The notes beneath the pieces were generated by a model, which saw nothing but the letters and a program-made list of their open reading frames with translations, was not told where the DNA came from and did no database searches. Below, piece by piece: positions 17,311-28,100 of a DNA stretch of 64,000 nt. The translations under genes were made by a program, and so were the position numbers. The first letter of the stretch is position 1, and each line of letters opens with the position of its first letter. The stretch is from Acidobacteriota bacterium (GTDB lineage: Bacteria; Acidobacteriota; Terriglobia; Terriglobales; Acidobacteriaceae): NCBI GenBank assembly GCA_003224905.1, contig QIAA01000043.1, positions 22,194-86,193 of the forward strand, in the 5' to 3' direction.

Positions 17311-20300
17311 CTAGAAACTCAGCTTCAAGGCAAACTGAATCAGGCGCGGCCCTCCCGAGCCCAGGCCGACATTGTTCTGGGCAGCGTCAGGTGTTTGGAA
17401 TAGCTCTCCGAAATTCGGCGCCGCCAAAATGTTGCTGGGCAGGGCAAAATTCGGGTGATTGGTGATGTTGAAAAACTCGGCGCGGAACTGCGCGTTTACG
17501 TGCTCCCCGATGTGGGTGTTCTTGAGCACCGAGAAATCGAAATTGTGGAAGCCGGGGCCCGTCACGATGTTGCGGCCGGCGTTTCCGAAGGTGAGCGATT
17601 GGTTCAACACGAAGGCATCCGTATTGAACCATTTTGCGGCCGTGTGAGATCCTGCGTTGGGATCGCCGATCAGGTCGGGTCGATCATTCCCTAAGCCAGT
17701 ACCACTCAGCCCCTGGCCGGTAAGAACAGAGAACGGTTGGCCTGTCTGCAAGCTCAGAATCCCGCCTAACTGCCAGCCCTCGCCCAGAACCTTGGGCAAT
17801 CTCCGCAGGTTGGGGATCTCGTAAAGGAAGCTCCAACTCAGGCGGTGCCGGATGTCGAAATCGGAGTTGCCTCGCTCCGCGGCCAAGTCGTAATTGTTTT
17901 GAGGAAAGATCGTGGTGCCGTTAGCGCCCGAGCCGAAGAAAACAGAAGCGCCATCAATGGAATGCGACCAGGTATAAGCCAGCAGAGAAGAGAGTCCGTG
18001 GGAGAACCGCTTGTCCAGCTTGGCCTGCAGGCTGCTGTAGTGTGAGCTGATCGTGTCTTCTGCCTGGAAAATCTGGGGGTACCCGAAAAACGGAACTCTG
18101 GCCACGCTGGGAATCGCTCCGATGCCATTCGGCAAAATGAAATTGTCAATGACAAAATCCGGAATTCCCATGATGTGCATGCGGGTGCGCACGTCAGGGG
18201 ACAGGGCGTCAATTTCCGGCTGCGTGATGAAGGCCTGATTCATCTGGCGGAACCGTGGTAGCTTCGTGCCCGAAGTTCCGACATAAGCCAGTTCGAGCAG
18301 GGTCTTCGCCGGAAGCTGGCGCTGCAGCATGAAGTTGTAGTGTTGCGCATAAGGAGTCATCAGATGTTGCTGGGTTACGGTGATGACGGGGAACCCCGTA
18401 ACAGCAAAAGCATTGGGCCATTGTGTGAAAGGAGCTGGAGTGAAGTAGTCCGGCAGGAACGGCGGATTCAGCATCACGTTGCCGGGAATATTTCCGATGA
18501 TGGTCTCGTAGAACACTCCGTATCCCGCCCGCAGAACGGCGCTGCCATTGCTGAAGATGTCCCAGGCCAGTCCGATGCGAGGGGCAAAGTTGTTGTGGTC
18601 GGGATCATAGATGCCATCCACCTCCGACTGCGTAACGATACCCGAAGCTCGCAACGCACCGAGATCGCTTTGGATGCCGGGAACCGGATTTAGATATTGT
18701 CGGAAGTTTTGTGGGCGGAAAGTGCTCAGCCTATCGTGAGCTTCATGTAGCACAGTGTTGAGTTCATAGCGCAATCCATAATTGAGCGTCAGGTTCTTTC
18801 GGAGCTTGAAAGCATCCTGGGCGAACAAGCCGTAGCTGGTGTTGCGGAAGTTGCGGTGTGAGTCACCCACGAACTGCAATGCGCCGTCGGGAATACCAAA
18901 AGCAAAGTCGAGCAACGGATCCGGAATACCCAAAGGATTGTTCAAGCCACTGAAGGAGATCTGACCGCTGAAGGAAAGGTCGTAAATGCGGTTGAGTTGG
19001 GTATAGCGGACGTCCCCGCCCAGCTTGAAGGTATGCCGGGCGGTAGTGTGCGTAATGTTGTCCACCCATTGGAAGGTATTGACGGCGGTGCGGCTGGGCT
19101 GGTCTATAGCGCCCCCCAGGTTAGTGATGGCCGTGCTGCCGGTTACAAATCCGCCTGAAAAAGTAATCTGTGGGATGTTGCCCAGGCTCAGGGGCGCATC
19201 GGGTCCCCAACCGGTGTTAAAGCCGAAGTCAGCGGCCTTCGGCCCCGCCTCAGTCGTCAGTTGGATATTCGCGCGAGTAAAGCCGAAACGGGCTTCATTG
19301 AGCGTTTTGGGTGTGAATACACGGGTGTAAGCAAGCGCCACAAGATGGTTGGTTCCGTTGTTGTTTAGTCCGTAGCCGGGCACATTCGTTCCGCTTTGTC
19401 CGGGAGTAAAAGGAAAGAAGAGGTCAGCTCGGGCTCGGCTGTATCGGGCTGAAAAATTATCGGATTCGCGCAGCCGGTGGTCAATCTTGACCAGAAACTG
19501 ATCCGTACCGTCAGTCTGTTGCGGCGAAGAGATGACCTGGTGATCGCCGAGGTTGGGTTTCGGAAATAACTGATCGAAGATCTGCGCGCTTACTGGATTT
19601 ACGGTTATTGTTTGTCCGTCAATGTTACCCGCGCGCTCGGCGAGTGTCGGAACATTAGTAATACGCGTGATGCCGGCTCGTCTCCGAAAACCTTCATAGT
19701 TCAGAAAAAAGAAAGTTTTGTTTCTCACGACCGGACCGCCCAGCGTTCCGCCAAACTGGTTCAGGCGCAATGGAGAGTCGGCAACACTGAAAAAGTTGCG
19801 CGCGTCAAGCGCATCGTTGCGAAAGAATTCGTAGGCGGATCCGTGCAGCGCATTGCTGCCAGACTTGGTCACGAGATTAACCACGGAGCCGCTATTGCGC
19901 CCATATTCCGCAGAAAACGTGTTCGTCTGGACTTCGAATTCTTGAATCGAGTCAATTGAGGGCAATTGCGCCGCCTCGCCGACAAAGTAATTGTTGTTAT
20001 CCACACCATCCACGAGGAAATTGTTGGAAGTGGAACGTTGGCCATTGGACGAAAAACCAGACACGTTGCCCTCGCCACCCTGCTGGCCACCGCCACCGCC
20101 CGATACCGCCACCCCTGGGTTCAAGCGCGCCAGTTGTGCGAAGTCGCGCCCATTCAAAGGCAAATCTTCGACCTTGCGGTTGTCAATAATTTCGCCCAGC
20201 TTGGAACTCTCCGTCTGAGTGAGAACCGCGTTGCCCTCGACCGTGACGGTTTCCGCTGTTCCGCCGACTCGCAGCACGATATCGAGCGTGCGCACCTGAT

Positions 20301-20604
20301 CAATGCCGACCTCAATGCCCTTCTCCACCATCGTGGCGAACCCTTGAGCTTCGGCCCTCACTTCATAGGTTCCGGTGGGCAGGGCCAACACTCGAAAGCT
20401 TCCGTTACCGGCGGTCGTGAACTCCCTTTTCAGACCCGTAGCGGCGCTGGTAACAACGATCTTCGCGCCGGCGATATCGGCGCCCTTTTCGTCCCGGATG
20501 GCGCCTACGATTCCACCTTGAGTCGTCTGCCCCCAGGAAACAACGGCCAGAGCGATCGCCAACAAAGCACTCAACACAAGCAGAGAAAGTTTTCTACCTG
20601 TCAT
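17311..20604 (-). CDS. TonB-dependent receptor, Oar-like, with carboxypeptidase-regulatory-like domain
   Basis: A 1097-residue outer-membrane protein. It has a signal peptide (LLVLSALLAIALAVVSWGQ), then a CarboxypepD_reg-like beta sandwich (GGIVGAIRDEKGADIAGAKI ... LPTGTYEVRAEAQGF), a plug domain with EDLPLNGRDFAQLARLNPGV, and a 22-strand-type barrel ending in the aromatic IQFALKLSF typical of BAM substrates. Oar-like receptors take up large or complex nutrients, often peptides. The gene lies 43 bases downstream of an amidohydrolase gene and 46 bases upstream of the secreted MBL hydrolase gene, all on the minus strand. No TonB box was confidently identified. Confidence 0.93.
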   Translation of the reverse strand: MTGRKLSLLVLSALLAIALAVVSWGQTTQGGIVGAIRDEKGADIAGAKIVVTSAATGLKREFTTAGNGSFRVLALPTGTYEVRAEAQGFATMVEKGIEVGIDQVRTLDIVLRVGGTAETVTVEGNAVLTQTESSKLGEIIDNRKVEDLPLNGRDFAQLARLNPGVAVSGGGGGQQGGEGNVSGFSSNGQRSTSNNFLVDGVDNNNYFVGEAAQLPSIDSIQEFEVQTNTFSAEYGRNSGSVVNLVTKSGSNALHGSAYEFFRNDALDARNFFSVADSPLRLNQFGGTLGGPVVRNKTFFFLNYEGFRRRAGITRITNVPTLAERAGNIDGQTITVNPVSAQIFDQLFPKPNLGDHQVISSPQQTDGTDQFLVKIDHRLRESDNFSARYSRARADLFFPFTPGQSGTNVPGYGLNNNGTNHLVALAYTRVFTPKTLNEARFGFTRANIQLTTEAGPKAADFGFNTGWGPDAPLSLGNIPQITFSGGFVTGSTAITNLGGAIDQPSRTAVNTFQWVDNITHTTARHTFKLGGDVRYTQLNRIYDLSFSGQISFSGLNNPLGIPDPLLDFAFGIPDGALQFVGDSHRNFRNTSYGLFAQDAFKLRKNLTLNYGLRYELNTVLHEAHDRLSTFRPQNFRQYLNPVPGIQSDLGALRASGIVTQSEVDGIYDPDHNNFAPRIGLAWDIFSNGSAVLRAGYGVFYETIIGNIPGNVMLNPPFLPDYFTPAPFTQWPNAFAVTGFPVITVTQQHLMTPYAQHYNFMLQRQLPAKTLLELAYVGTSGTKLPRFRQMNQAFITQPEIDALSPDVRTRMHIMGIPDFVIDNFILPNGIGAIPSVARVPFFGYPQIFQAEDTISSHYSSLQAKLDKRFSHGLSSLLAYTWSHSIDGASVFFGSGANGTTIFPQNNYDLAAERGNSDFDIRHRLSWSFLYEIPNLRRLPKVLGEGWQLGGILSLQTGQPFSVLTGQGLSGTGLGNDRPDLIGDPNAGSHTAAKWFNTDAFVLNQSLTFGNAGRNIVTGPGFHNFDFSVLKNTHIGEHVNAQFRAEFFNITNHPNFALPSNILAAPNFGELFQTPDAAQNNVGLGSGGPRLIQFALKLSF

Positions 20605-20647
20605 GCAGCACCCCTAGCACTCGCGTGTTTTCTCGTACCAAGTTTTC

Positions 20648-22015
20648 CTATTGCTCTGCCTTTGCCGCAGAGCTCGAAATCTCGTCCTTGTACACAACTC
20701 CGTCTTTCATCACAAACTGCACGTGCTTCAGCAAGCTCACATCCGCCAGTGGATTTCCATTGACTGCGACAAGATCGGCGAACTTGTCTTTGCGGATCGA
20801 ACCCACGCGATCGGACCAGCCCATAAGCTCCGCCGCGTTGATCGTCCCCGCCTGGAGCGCCTGAATAGGCGCCATCCCCAGGGTCACCATGGACCAGAAC
20901 TCGCCACCGTTCTCACCGTGCGGATAGACTCCGGCGTCGGTGCCCAACGCGACGCGCACGCCGCTGCGGAAGGCTCTCGTCATGTTCTGCTTGGCCGCAG
21001 GAATGATAATGGCTGCCTTCTCCAACACCCATTGTGGAAAGTGCATCTGCGGCGCGTGCTCCTCTAACCAAAACAAGGGATATGACGTCGGCACCAGAAA
21101 AGTCTTGTGCTCCTTCATGAGTTGAATGCCCTCGTCGTCGAGGAAGATGCCGTGCTCCACCGAATCCACGGCTGCGCGCACCGCATCCTTGATCGCCAAT
21201 GCAGAATGAGCGTGTGTGGCCACTTTGCGGCCCAGGCGGTGTGCCTCCGTGACCAGGGCCTGCATCTCGGCAGGACTGTACTGTTCCAGCAGTGGATTAT
21301 CTCCTTTGGAGAAAACTCCCCCTGAGGCACAGAACTTGATGACATCGGCGCCATACTTCACCACTTCCCGCACCTTGTGCATGACGGCTTCAACGCCGTC
21401 GGCGGCACCCTCCGCGTTGAAGTGGAACTCTGGAGCCAGCAGATTACTGTCGCAGTGCCCGCCAGTGATACCCAGGGGCGGGCCAGAGACCTGCATGCGC
21501 GGACCGATCACATCCCCCGCCTCGATCGCGTCGCGCAGGGCGACGTCCGCGTAGCCTTCAGCCCCAACATTTCGTACCGCGGTAAATCCCGCCAGCAGAG
21601 TTAGACGGGCATTTTTCGCGCCGGTCAGCGCCGCCCGTGGCGTCGAGATGCCCAGGCCCTCATACCCAGCGCCACCCGCATTCGAAGTCAGGTGCGTATG
21701 GACATCAATAAACCCGGGCAGGACGGTCGCATCTCCCAAATCAATTACGCGCGCACCGGCAGGAACCGGCGTATTGCCGCTTCGCACAGATTCAATCCGG
21801 TTTCCGCTAATGACAATCACTGGCCGATCCTGCAACTGTCCTGACTGCGGATCGAACAGCTTTCCCGCGCGAATCACCGTGGTTTGGGGAGTCGCTTGCG
21901 CGTGGAGAAACGGTCTCGCCACGCTTAGCAGTATTGCGGCCACCAGGAGAGCGCCCGCTAGGCTGAGCTGTCGCGGTCGTCTAGACCTCGCGAATTTGGC
22001 GCTGCAACTTGTCAT
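20648..22015 (-). CDS. Secreted imidazolonepropionase/Xaa-Pro dipeptidase-like amidohydrolase
   Basis: A 455-residue metal-dependent hydrolase with an N-terminal basic then hydrophobic export signal (LAGALLVAAILLSVARPFLHA). Metal ligands are visible: VLPGFIDVHTHLTS near residue 107, DVIKFCASGGVFS with a Lys that may be carboxylated, VATHAHSALAIKDA, SVEHGIFLDD, and the catalytic Asp in ALGTDAGVYPHG. This subgroup includes enzymes acting on prolidase-type dipeptides and organophosphates, and on N-acyl amino acids. It sits between the class V gene and a TonB receptor in one direction, as part of a peptide-scavenging operon. Substrate is inferred only from context. Confidence 0.9.
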   Translation of the reverse strand: MTSCSAKFARSRRPRQLSLAGALLVAAILLSVARPFLHAQATPQTTVIRAGKLFDPQSGQLQDRPVIVISGNRIESVRSGNTPVPAGARVIDLGDATVLPGFIDVHTHLTSNAGGAGYEGLGISTPRAALTGAKNARLTLLAGFTAVRNVGAEGYADVALRDAIEAGDVIGPRMQVSGPPLGITGGHCDSNLLAPEFHFNAEGAADGVEAVMHKVREVVKYGADVIKFCASGGVFSKGDNPLLEQYSPAEMQALVTEAHRLGRKVATHAHSALAIKDAVRAAVDSVEHGIFLDDEGIQLMKEHKTFLVPTSYPLFWLEEHAPQMHFPQWVLEKAAIIIPAAKQNMTRAFRSGVRVALGTDAGVYPHGENGGEFWSMVTLGMAPIQALQAGTINAAELMGWSDRVGSIRKDKFADLVAVNGNPLADVSLLKHVQFVMKDGVVYKDEISSSAAKAEQ

Positions 22016-22030
22016 CGTAGTTTCTTTCTC

Positions 22031-23191
22031 CTAGCGCTGCGCCGTTGTTTGCTCCGTCACCAGCAAGTCGAGGTTCTTCGCCAGCAATTGCAGCACGAAC
22101 TGAACATCATCCAGCGTGTTGTAAATATGAAACGAAATGCGCAGGCCATCATGGCGGCTGGAAAGTACGACACCCTCAGCGGCGAACTTCTGCACGAGCG
22201 CATCGGCGTCATTGCATTGCAGCACCACAAGCGGGCCCACACTGTCCGGAGGCGTCTTGGCGCGAATGCTCAATTCGCGCGCGCCATCGAGCAACGCTTT
22301 GGTCAATGTCTTCACCTGATCCGCCACTCTGGGCATCCCGATCTCCTGCAGCAGACGCACTCCCTCGCACGCCCCATAAATGCTGGGAATAGGAGGTGTC
22401 CCCGATTCGAAACGGCGGCCGGCCTGGGCAGGATCAAACAATTTGACATTGAAGGCGAAGGGATTCGCCTGCCCAAACCAGCCGGTGACCGACGGGACGA
22501 GCGAAGAAATCAATGATTTCTTTACATACATGAACGCCAGACCCGGCGGCCCCAGCAGATACTTCAGAGTCCCACTTACGTAGAAATCCAAGTCCATGGC
22601 TTTGACGTTCACCGGGCGGGTTCCGCAGTCCTGATAATCATCCAGTAGCACCATCGCACCGCGATCGTGGGCGATCTTCGCGATCTCCGCCACCGGCATA
22701 CGGAACCCGTTCATGAAGCACATGTGGGTAAGCGGGACGATCATGGTTTTTGCGTCAATCAGCGCCTCATACCCCTTTACCGACAGATGGTCGTTCACGG
22801 CTTCCACGAAATGCACCTCGGCGCCACGCTTACGGTGGGCAAGCCAAATGTGCCCCATGGTAGGAAACTCAAACTCTCCCAGCACCACTCTGGGGCGATC
22901 AGAAAAACATAAAGAGCTGGCAATCGCATTGACCCCTGCTGAAGCGCTGGCCACCAGAGCCACTTCTTCGGGATCGGCTCCGATAAAGCGGGCGAAGACA
23001 GTCCGAGCGGTCTCGTAGTGCTCGACCCAGATATCCCACGGCGATCCCTGCTCGTGCCAAACCCGCAGATATTCCTGAAATCCGGCTTCCACGCGCCCGG
23101 AGAGCGCTCCCTGGGAACAACTGTTGAGATAGATCTTCTTTTGGAAGACCGGGAACTGGCCGCGAATTGCCGCTATCGTGCTGTTGTTCAC
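22031..23191 (-). CDS. Second class V PLP-dependent enzyme
   Basis: A 386-residue fold-type I enzyme with GTG start. Motifs: IYLNSCSQGALS near the N-terminus, LVASASAGVNAIAS, THMCFMNGFRMP, the PLP-N1 Asp in AMVLLDDYQDCG, and the Schiff-base Lys in FYVSGTLKYLLGPPG near residue 208. It is only distantly similar to the class V protein at 15148-16392, so it is not a recent duplicate. Class V enzymes of this sort include kynureninase-like, desulfurase-like and epimerase-like activities. It lies 15 bases upstream of the amidohydrolase gene and 20 bases downstream of the M61 peptidase gene, so one operon. Confidence 0.87.
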   Translation of the reverse strand: MNNSTIAAIRGQFPVFQKKIYLNSCSQGALSGRVEAGFQEYLRVWHEQGSPWDIWVEHYETARTVFARFIGADPEEVALVASASAGVNAIASSLCFSDRPRVVLGEFEFPTMGHIWLAHRKRGAEVHFVEAVNDHLSVKGYEALIDAKTMIVPLTHMCFMNGFRMPVAEIAKIAHDRGAMVLLDDYQDCGTRPVNVKAMDLDFYVSGTLKYLLGPPGLAFMYVKKSLISSLVPSVTGWFGQANPFAFNVKLFDPAQAGRRFESGTPPIPSIYGACEGVRLLQEIGMPRVADQVKTLTKALLDGARELSIRAKTPPDSVGPLVVLQCNDADALVQKFAAEGVVLSSRHDGLRISFHIYNTLDDVQFVLQLLAKNLDLLVTEQTTAQR

Positions 23192-23211
23192 TTTCCGACG
23201 TACTCCTCAAT

Positions 23212-25167
23212 TCAAGGCTTTGCTCGCCGTGGAGCGGCTGACCTGGAACGAATGATCTGGCTCAACAGGTCCGCATGTGCGGGATCGCGCTCCAGGTGCG
23301 GGTAGCGTTCACCCTGGTGATAGTCAACTGCAACAGTCTTGTAGAAATCCCCGTTCTGCACCAGGAGCTCGATCGGAGACTGCAATTGTGTGGCTGCCTG
23401 GACCGCCTCCCGAAGATTTTCCGGGGACCACTTGCGTCCCTGCACCGCTACCAGCCGCATGCCTGGCCCGACGCCGGCTTTCTCCGCGGGAGAGCCCACT
23501 AGCACATCGAGGATTTTTCCGTGATCCGCTTCAGACGTGTTCTTCACCAGCAGGCCCAGCGAATAACTCAGATCCACGGTCTGTGAGACATGTTCCCGGG
23601 AAGTCTGCAGGCCGGGCATCCTGTCGCTGTAGGCCAGCTTCCACCCGCCGGTTTCGATCCCCTCCATGGGCGCATGAACCGTGATGGAGCTCACGAGCCG
23701 GTGAAAAAAACCCTTCCAATCGTAGGGCGCCACCTGGTTAAGAGAGGCCGTGAGGTCATCGAACGTATAGGGCCGAACCTCAGCGCGGCCGCTCGATCCG
23801 CCGTGAAATTGACGGCAGAAGTCGTCGAGTGAGCGCCGCCCTTCCGACTGCTGCCGGATGAGAGTATCCACCGCCAGCCACACCAATGTTCCTTCGGGAT
23901 AGAAATCTGTCCCGCGCCGCAAGCCGGCCCATGACTCAGGCGCGAAGTAAAGCAGTTGGGCGGCAACAGCTGTATCCTCCAGAGGCCGCCAGCTGCGCCC
24001 GCCGCGATGATCCAACATGGCGGCGGTAAGCGCCAAATTTTCCCGATAGTCGTCCGCGCTCCATGCGCCGCTGCGCGCCGCCAGGACTTCGCCCAGATAT
24101 TGCGTCAAGCCTTCATACACCCACAAGAGCTCACCGATCATTGGCTCCTGAAAATTCGGCGTGGTCAGGCCGGTGGGGCGGCGGTACTTCCCGTTCCATG
24201 AATGGACAAATTCGTGAGGCAGCACATCCGCCTGGACTTTGAGACTGTCTGCGTCCAGAAAGCTGCGCTCGCGAAAGCGATCGTCGCTCGATTCGTGGTG
24301 CTCCTGCGCAATTTTGGCAATGGGATCACTGAGCGTTACCAGAAAATGGTAACTGCGGTAGTGATGCGTTCCGCCAAACAACTCATTGGTCTCCAACAGC
24401 AAACGCTTGTATGAGTCAATCGTGTCCTGATCCCATTGCAGTGCGGCATCACTGTCCGCAATCACATCCATGTAGTGCGCCGGCGTGCTTCCGGGAGAGA
24501 GCTCGATGCGGCGATAGTGAGGGCCGAGATTGACCGGCGAATCGACCAATGTCGTCAACGATACCGGCACAAATGCGATGGTGTTCCCATTGGTGTGGTC
24601 CACAGGTAATGCAGTCCCGTACTTCCATCCGTCGGGCAGTCGCAACTCGGTGGCAAACGTCAATTCATCGGAAGACCAGCCTTTGGGATAGAGCAGCATC
24701 TGGTTCCAGTTCACGATCGCGGAGGTCGCGGTCGCCGAAACACCTCCCTGAAAATCAAATGCCTCGGTCGGCGATAGGTAGTCAAAGCTCGCCTCAATTG
24801 CGCTGGCACCCTTGGGAACGGCGCAGTGAAAAGCAAACATGTCCACGGGATCGCGTTGCCACGCAACCGGTTGACCGTTGGTGGTGATCTTCAGACCCAC
24901 GAGGTTTGTTATTTGCCCGCTGGGGCTGTGCTCTCCCGGAATCCACTTCGCGAAATAGAGGGTGAGATCCGGCGGCGGGTTCGGTATCAACATGTGGACA
25001 TGAAAAATTTTTCGTGAGGCTTCGGTAGCGTCAACACTAAGTCGAATCGGGTGGGGCGGAGTCGCGCTGCGCGCCGTCTGACTGGCCAGCAGGATGGCGA
25101 ACGCCAAGCCGAAACCACCTCGCCGCCAGCTTCGTTGCTGACAATCTCGCCTAGAGTTGACTCTCAT
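23212..25167 (-). CDS. M61-family (glycyl aminopeptidase-like) metallopeptidase with PDZ domain
   Basis: A 651-residue exported peptidase. The start is set at ATG 25167; GTG 25185 in frame would overlap the upstream receptor stop. A signal region (GFGLAFAILLASQTARSA) is followed by the M61 N-terminal beta domain (YFAKWIPGEHSPSGQITN). The zinc motif is LPHEFVHSWNGKYRRP near residue 317, with a downstream Glu (LLWVYEGLTQYLGEV). A C-terminal PDZ-like segment (GKILDVLVGSPAEKAGVGPG) resembles substrate-gating PDZ domains. M61 members cleave N-terminal Gly or Ala from peptides. With the neighbouring receptor it would process imported peptides in the periplasm. Confidence 0.92.
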   Translation of the reverse strand: MRVNSRRDCQQRSWRRGGFGLAFAILLASQTARSATPPHPIRLSVDATEASRKIFHVHMLIPNPPPDLTLYFAKWIPGEHSPSGQITNLVGLKITTNGQPVAWQRDPVDMFAFHCAVPKGASAIEASFDYLSPTEAFDFQGGVSATATSAIVNWNQMLLYPKGWSSDELTFATELRLPDGWKYGTALPVDHTNGNTIAFVPVSLTTLVDSPVNLGPHYRRIELSPGSTPAHYMDVIADSDAALQWDQDTIDSYKRLLLETNELFGGTHHYRSYHFLVTLSDPIAKIAQEHHESSDDRFRERSFLDADSLKVQADVLPHEFVHSWNGKYRRPTGLTTPNFQEPMIGELLWVYEGLTQYLGEVLAARSGAWSADDYRENLALTAAMLDHRGGRSWRPLEDTAVAAQLLYFAPESWAGLRRGTDFYPEGTLVWLAVDTLIRQQSEGRRSLDDFCRQFHGGSSGRAEVRPYTFDDLTASLNQVAPYDWKGFFHRLVSSITVHAPMEGIETGGWKLAYSDRMPGLQTSREHVSQTVDLSYSLGLLVKNTSEADHGKILDVLVGSPAEKAGVGPGMRLVAVQGRKWSPENLREAVQAATQLQSPIELLVQNGDFYKTVAVDYHQGERYPHLERDPAHADLLSQIIRSRSAAPRRAKP

Positions 25168-25178
25168 CGACTCTCTTT

Positions 25179-28100
25179 TCACCACCGCAGGCGCAGGCCA
25201 AGCTGAATATTGCGCGGGCCGCCTGCTCCGAAGTGAGAGTCGAAGCTGGAATCATCCGCAGTTCCGGTGATGGTGCCTCCTAAAAACGGGCCGGGCTCCC
25301 CAAAATTGGGATGGTTGAAGGCATTAAAGAAATCTGCGCGGAACTCCAGCCGCGCACCCTCTCGAAGCGGGAAGTTCTTACCGAGCGAGATATCTGCAGT
25401 TGTCAGGCCCGGCGCGACAATGGGATTGCGCCGGCAATTGCCAAAGGTTCCCGGGGCGGGGGATGCCAGCCCGCTTACGACATAAGGCGCGTTGAAATCA
25501 CTCAACTGGGTGACAATCGGACCGACACAGTCTGGCCGATCGTGCAGGCTGTTGGTGCCGCTCTCATTGCTGAAAGTTAGAACCGGTGCAGCAAAACCAT
25601 CTCGCAACTGGGTCAGCGTCGAAATCTGCCAGCCATTGACCAGGTGCTTCCAGCCCGGCCTTTCGGTTAGCTTCGGGAGTTCATAGACCAAGGCAAGAAT
25701 CAGGGCACGGCGTTGGTCAAATTCCGATTCACTGTATTCCGCTGCGAGGTTCGTGGAATCTTGGGGCACGTATCCGCTGGTCCCGAAGAAATCCAGAGTC
25801 TCCGATCCAGTGTCCATATTGTGGGCCCAGGTAAAGGAAATCTGCGACGTCAGGCCGTGAAAGTTTCGCGAACGGAGCGTGGCTTGCAGCGAATTGTAGT
25901 GAGACCACCCTAGAGACCTGATCACGTCGATCTTCTGGAAGTCGGGAAACGTGGAGTGGAAAGGACGGCGCGCGTTCACTGTGTCTGCGTCGTCATTTGG
26001 GTCCCCCGGTGTTGGCTGATTGACATCCAGCAGATGAAATTGCCGTGATCCGTGACCGCCCACATATCCCACTTGCAGGACGAAACCTCCCGCCAGTTCC
26101 TGTTCAACGTTGAGGTTGTAGTTCTGCGCGTCTTGGGGCTTCAGGTGTGGATCTACTGCGATCAGATTGAAGGGAGGTTGCGGCGTACCAGCGGGAAAGA
26201 CGGGAACACCCTCGTCGATGGGGCTGAGTGCGTTAACGCCAAACACCCCGGTGTTGCCGATGGGGTTAGTCGCCAACCCCGGATTCGTATTGGCGAGGTT
26301 TAACCCCTCACCTACCAACAGGTCGAGAGGAGTTACATCATAGAAAATACCGTATCCGCCACGAATCACGGTTTGCCGGCTGTGGGATGGAAACGGCGAC
26401 CAGGAAAATGCAATGCGCGGGGCGAAATTGGTTTTCACCAAGTCGTAGATCCTCCCGTCAGGCAACTGGTTAACGGGAACCAAGCCGCGACTGGGGAGGA
26501 AGTTCGAGAACCGGTCGTTGTCTTCTGAAGGAACACCGATCAAGTCATAACGCAAACCAGCAATCAGCGTGAAGTTGCTCCTCACCCGGTAGGTATCGGT
26601 CACGTATGCGCTGAAGATGTTTTGGGAGAGATCGTAACGGGTGGCTCCTTTATTTATGCTGCTGCCCGGGCCCAATGCGGGCTCACCAGAGAGCAGATCC
26701 ACCAACCCTGCAACTCCGCCGTCGGTGGTCAGGATGTTGCCTCCGCGTGAACCATCAAAGGTTAGGATTCCACGAAAGTTGTTGTCGTTGAACCCGAAGC
26801 AGTGGTTGTGAAAGTAATTCAGGCCAAGCTTCAGGCTGTGCGCCCTATGCGTGCTCGAAATGTCGTCCACGATTTGGTAAGTCGTGTCATGGCGCTCCGA
26901 TGGGAAGCCTGGTGTGGTACCCAGATTTACAAAGCGACCATTCCCGGAACCAACGTCGATTTCCGGAAGCCCTCCATCTTGTGATCCTGTAATCAAACCG
27001 ATGGAGGCAGGATCGAAATTCACATCCTTATTAGTAAATGCCTGGTGAAAACGGTTGTACCCGAGGCGGATTGTGTTGAGCAGATTCGGCGAGAAAATGT
27101 GGACCTCGCTGATCGCAAAATTGTGCACGCGCGTCGGTGTAACTCCGAAGTATTTCTCCAGTTGTGAACCGCCGCCCGGACCGGGACCGCCCACGGGAAA
27201 TTCGTCCAGCCCGTCGCCGATCAGATAGCGTGCGCTGAGCGAATCGGCACTAGAAAAACGATGATCGACCTTCAATACACCATTGTTGGGGGTTTGCTTG
27301 CCGCGGTTCGCCACTACGAAAGCGCCCTCAAGGGGCTGATAGAGCTGCAAGATGTTCAGTCCGAGTTGGTTTGGGGTCCCAACCAGGCTGGTCGCCTCGT
27401 CAATTTGGGCCTGGGTCGGCGCACGCGAACTGAAGGTTGTTCCTATGCTCAACCGGCTGCCATCATAAGCGCCAAAGATGAAGGTGTGATCACGCCACAG
27501 TGGCCCGCCGCCGCTGGCCCCAAAATTGTTCCACACAAAGGGGGCTTTCGGATTTCCTGCGAGATTTTCGAAAAAATTGTGCGCGTCCAGGCTGGCATCG
27601 CGGTGCTGCTCATAGATGGTCCCATGCAGCGAGTTTGTTCCGCTCTTCATCAGGGCATTCATAACGCCGCCGGAACTCTGCCCATATTCAGCGGATGCAT
27701 GGCTCACCAGTTGTACCTCTTGAATGGCATCGGGAGGCAGCCGGGTCGCTGCCGTGGCCGAATTGCCGCCCTGGTTCATGGAGGGTAACTGAATGTAAGG
27801 ATCGGTGTTGGCGGCGCCGTCGACATTGAAGCTGCTCGAGCGCGAGCGTCCGCCATTCACCGTGAAGTTGGAGAAGGCGAAGTTGGTGTTCTGAGTGACG
27901 CCCGGCATCACCAGCGCGAGCCGCGTGTAATCTTCATTGCTCACCGGCAACTGGGTGATTTGATCGGTGGTCAATTGACCGCCTACGGTGTTGGTCTCGG
28001 TCTGCAAGAGCGGCAGGTCCTCAGTAACCTTCACTTCGGATGCTGCAGTCCCCACGGGCAACACCACCGCAACGTCGTTCACTTGCCCAGCATAGGTAAC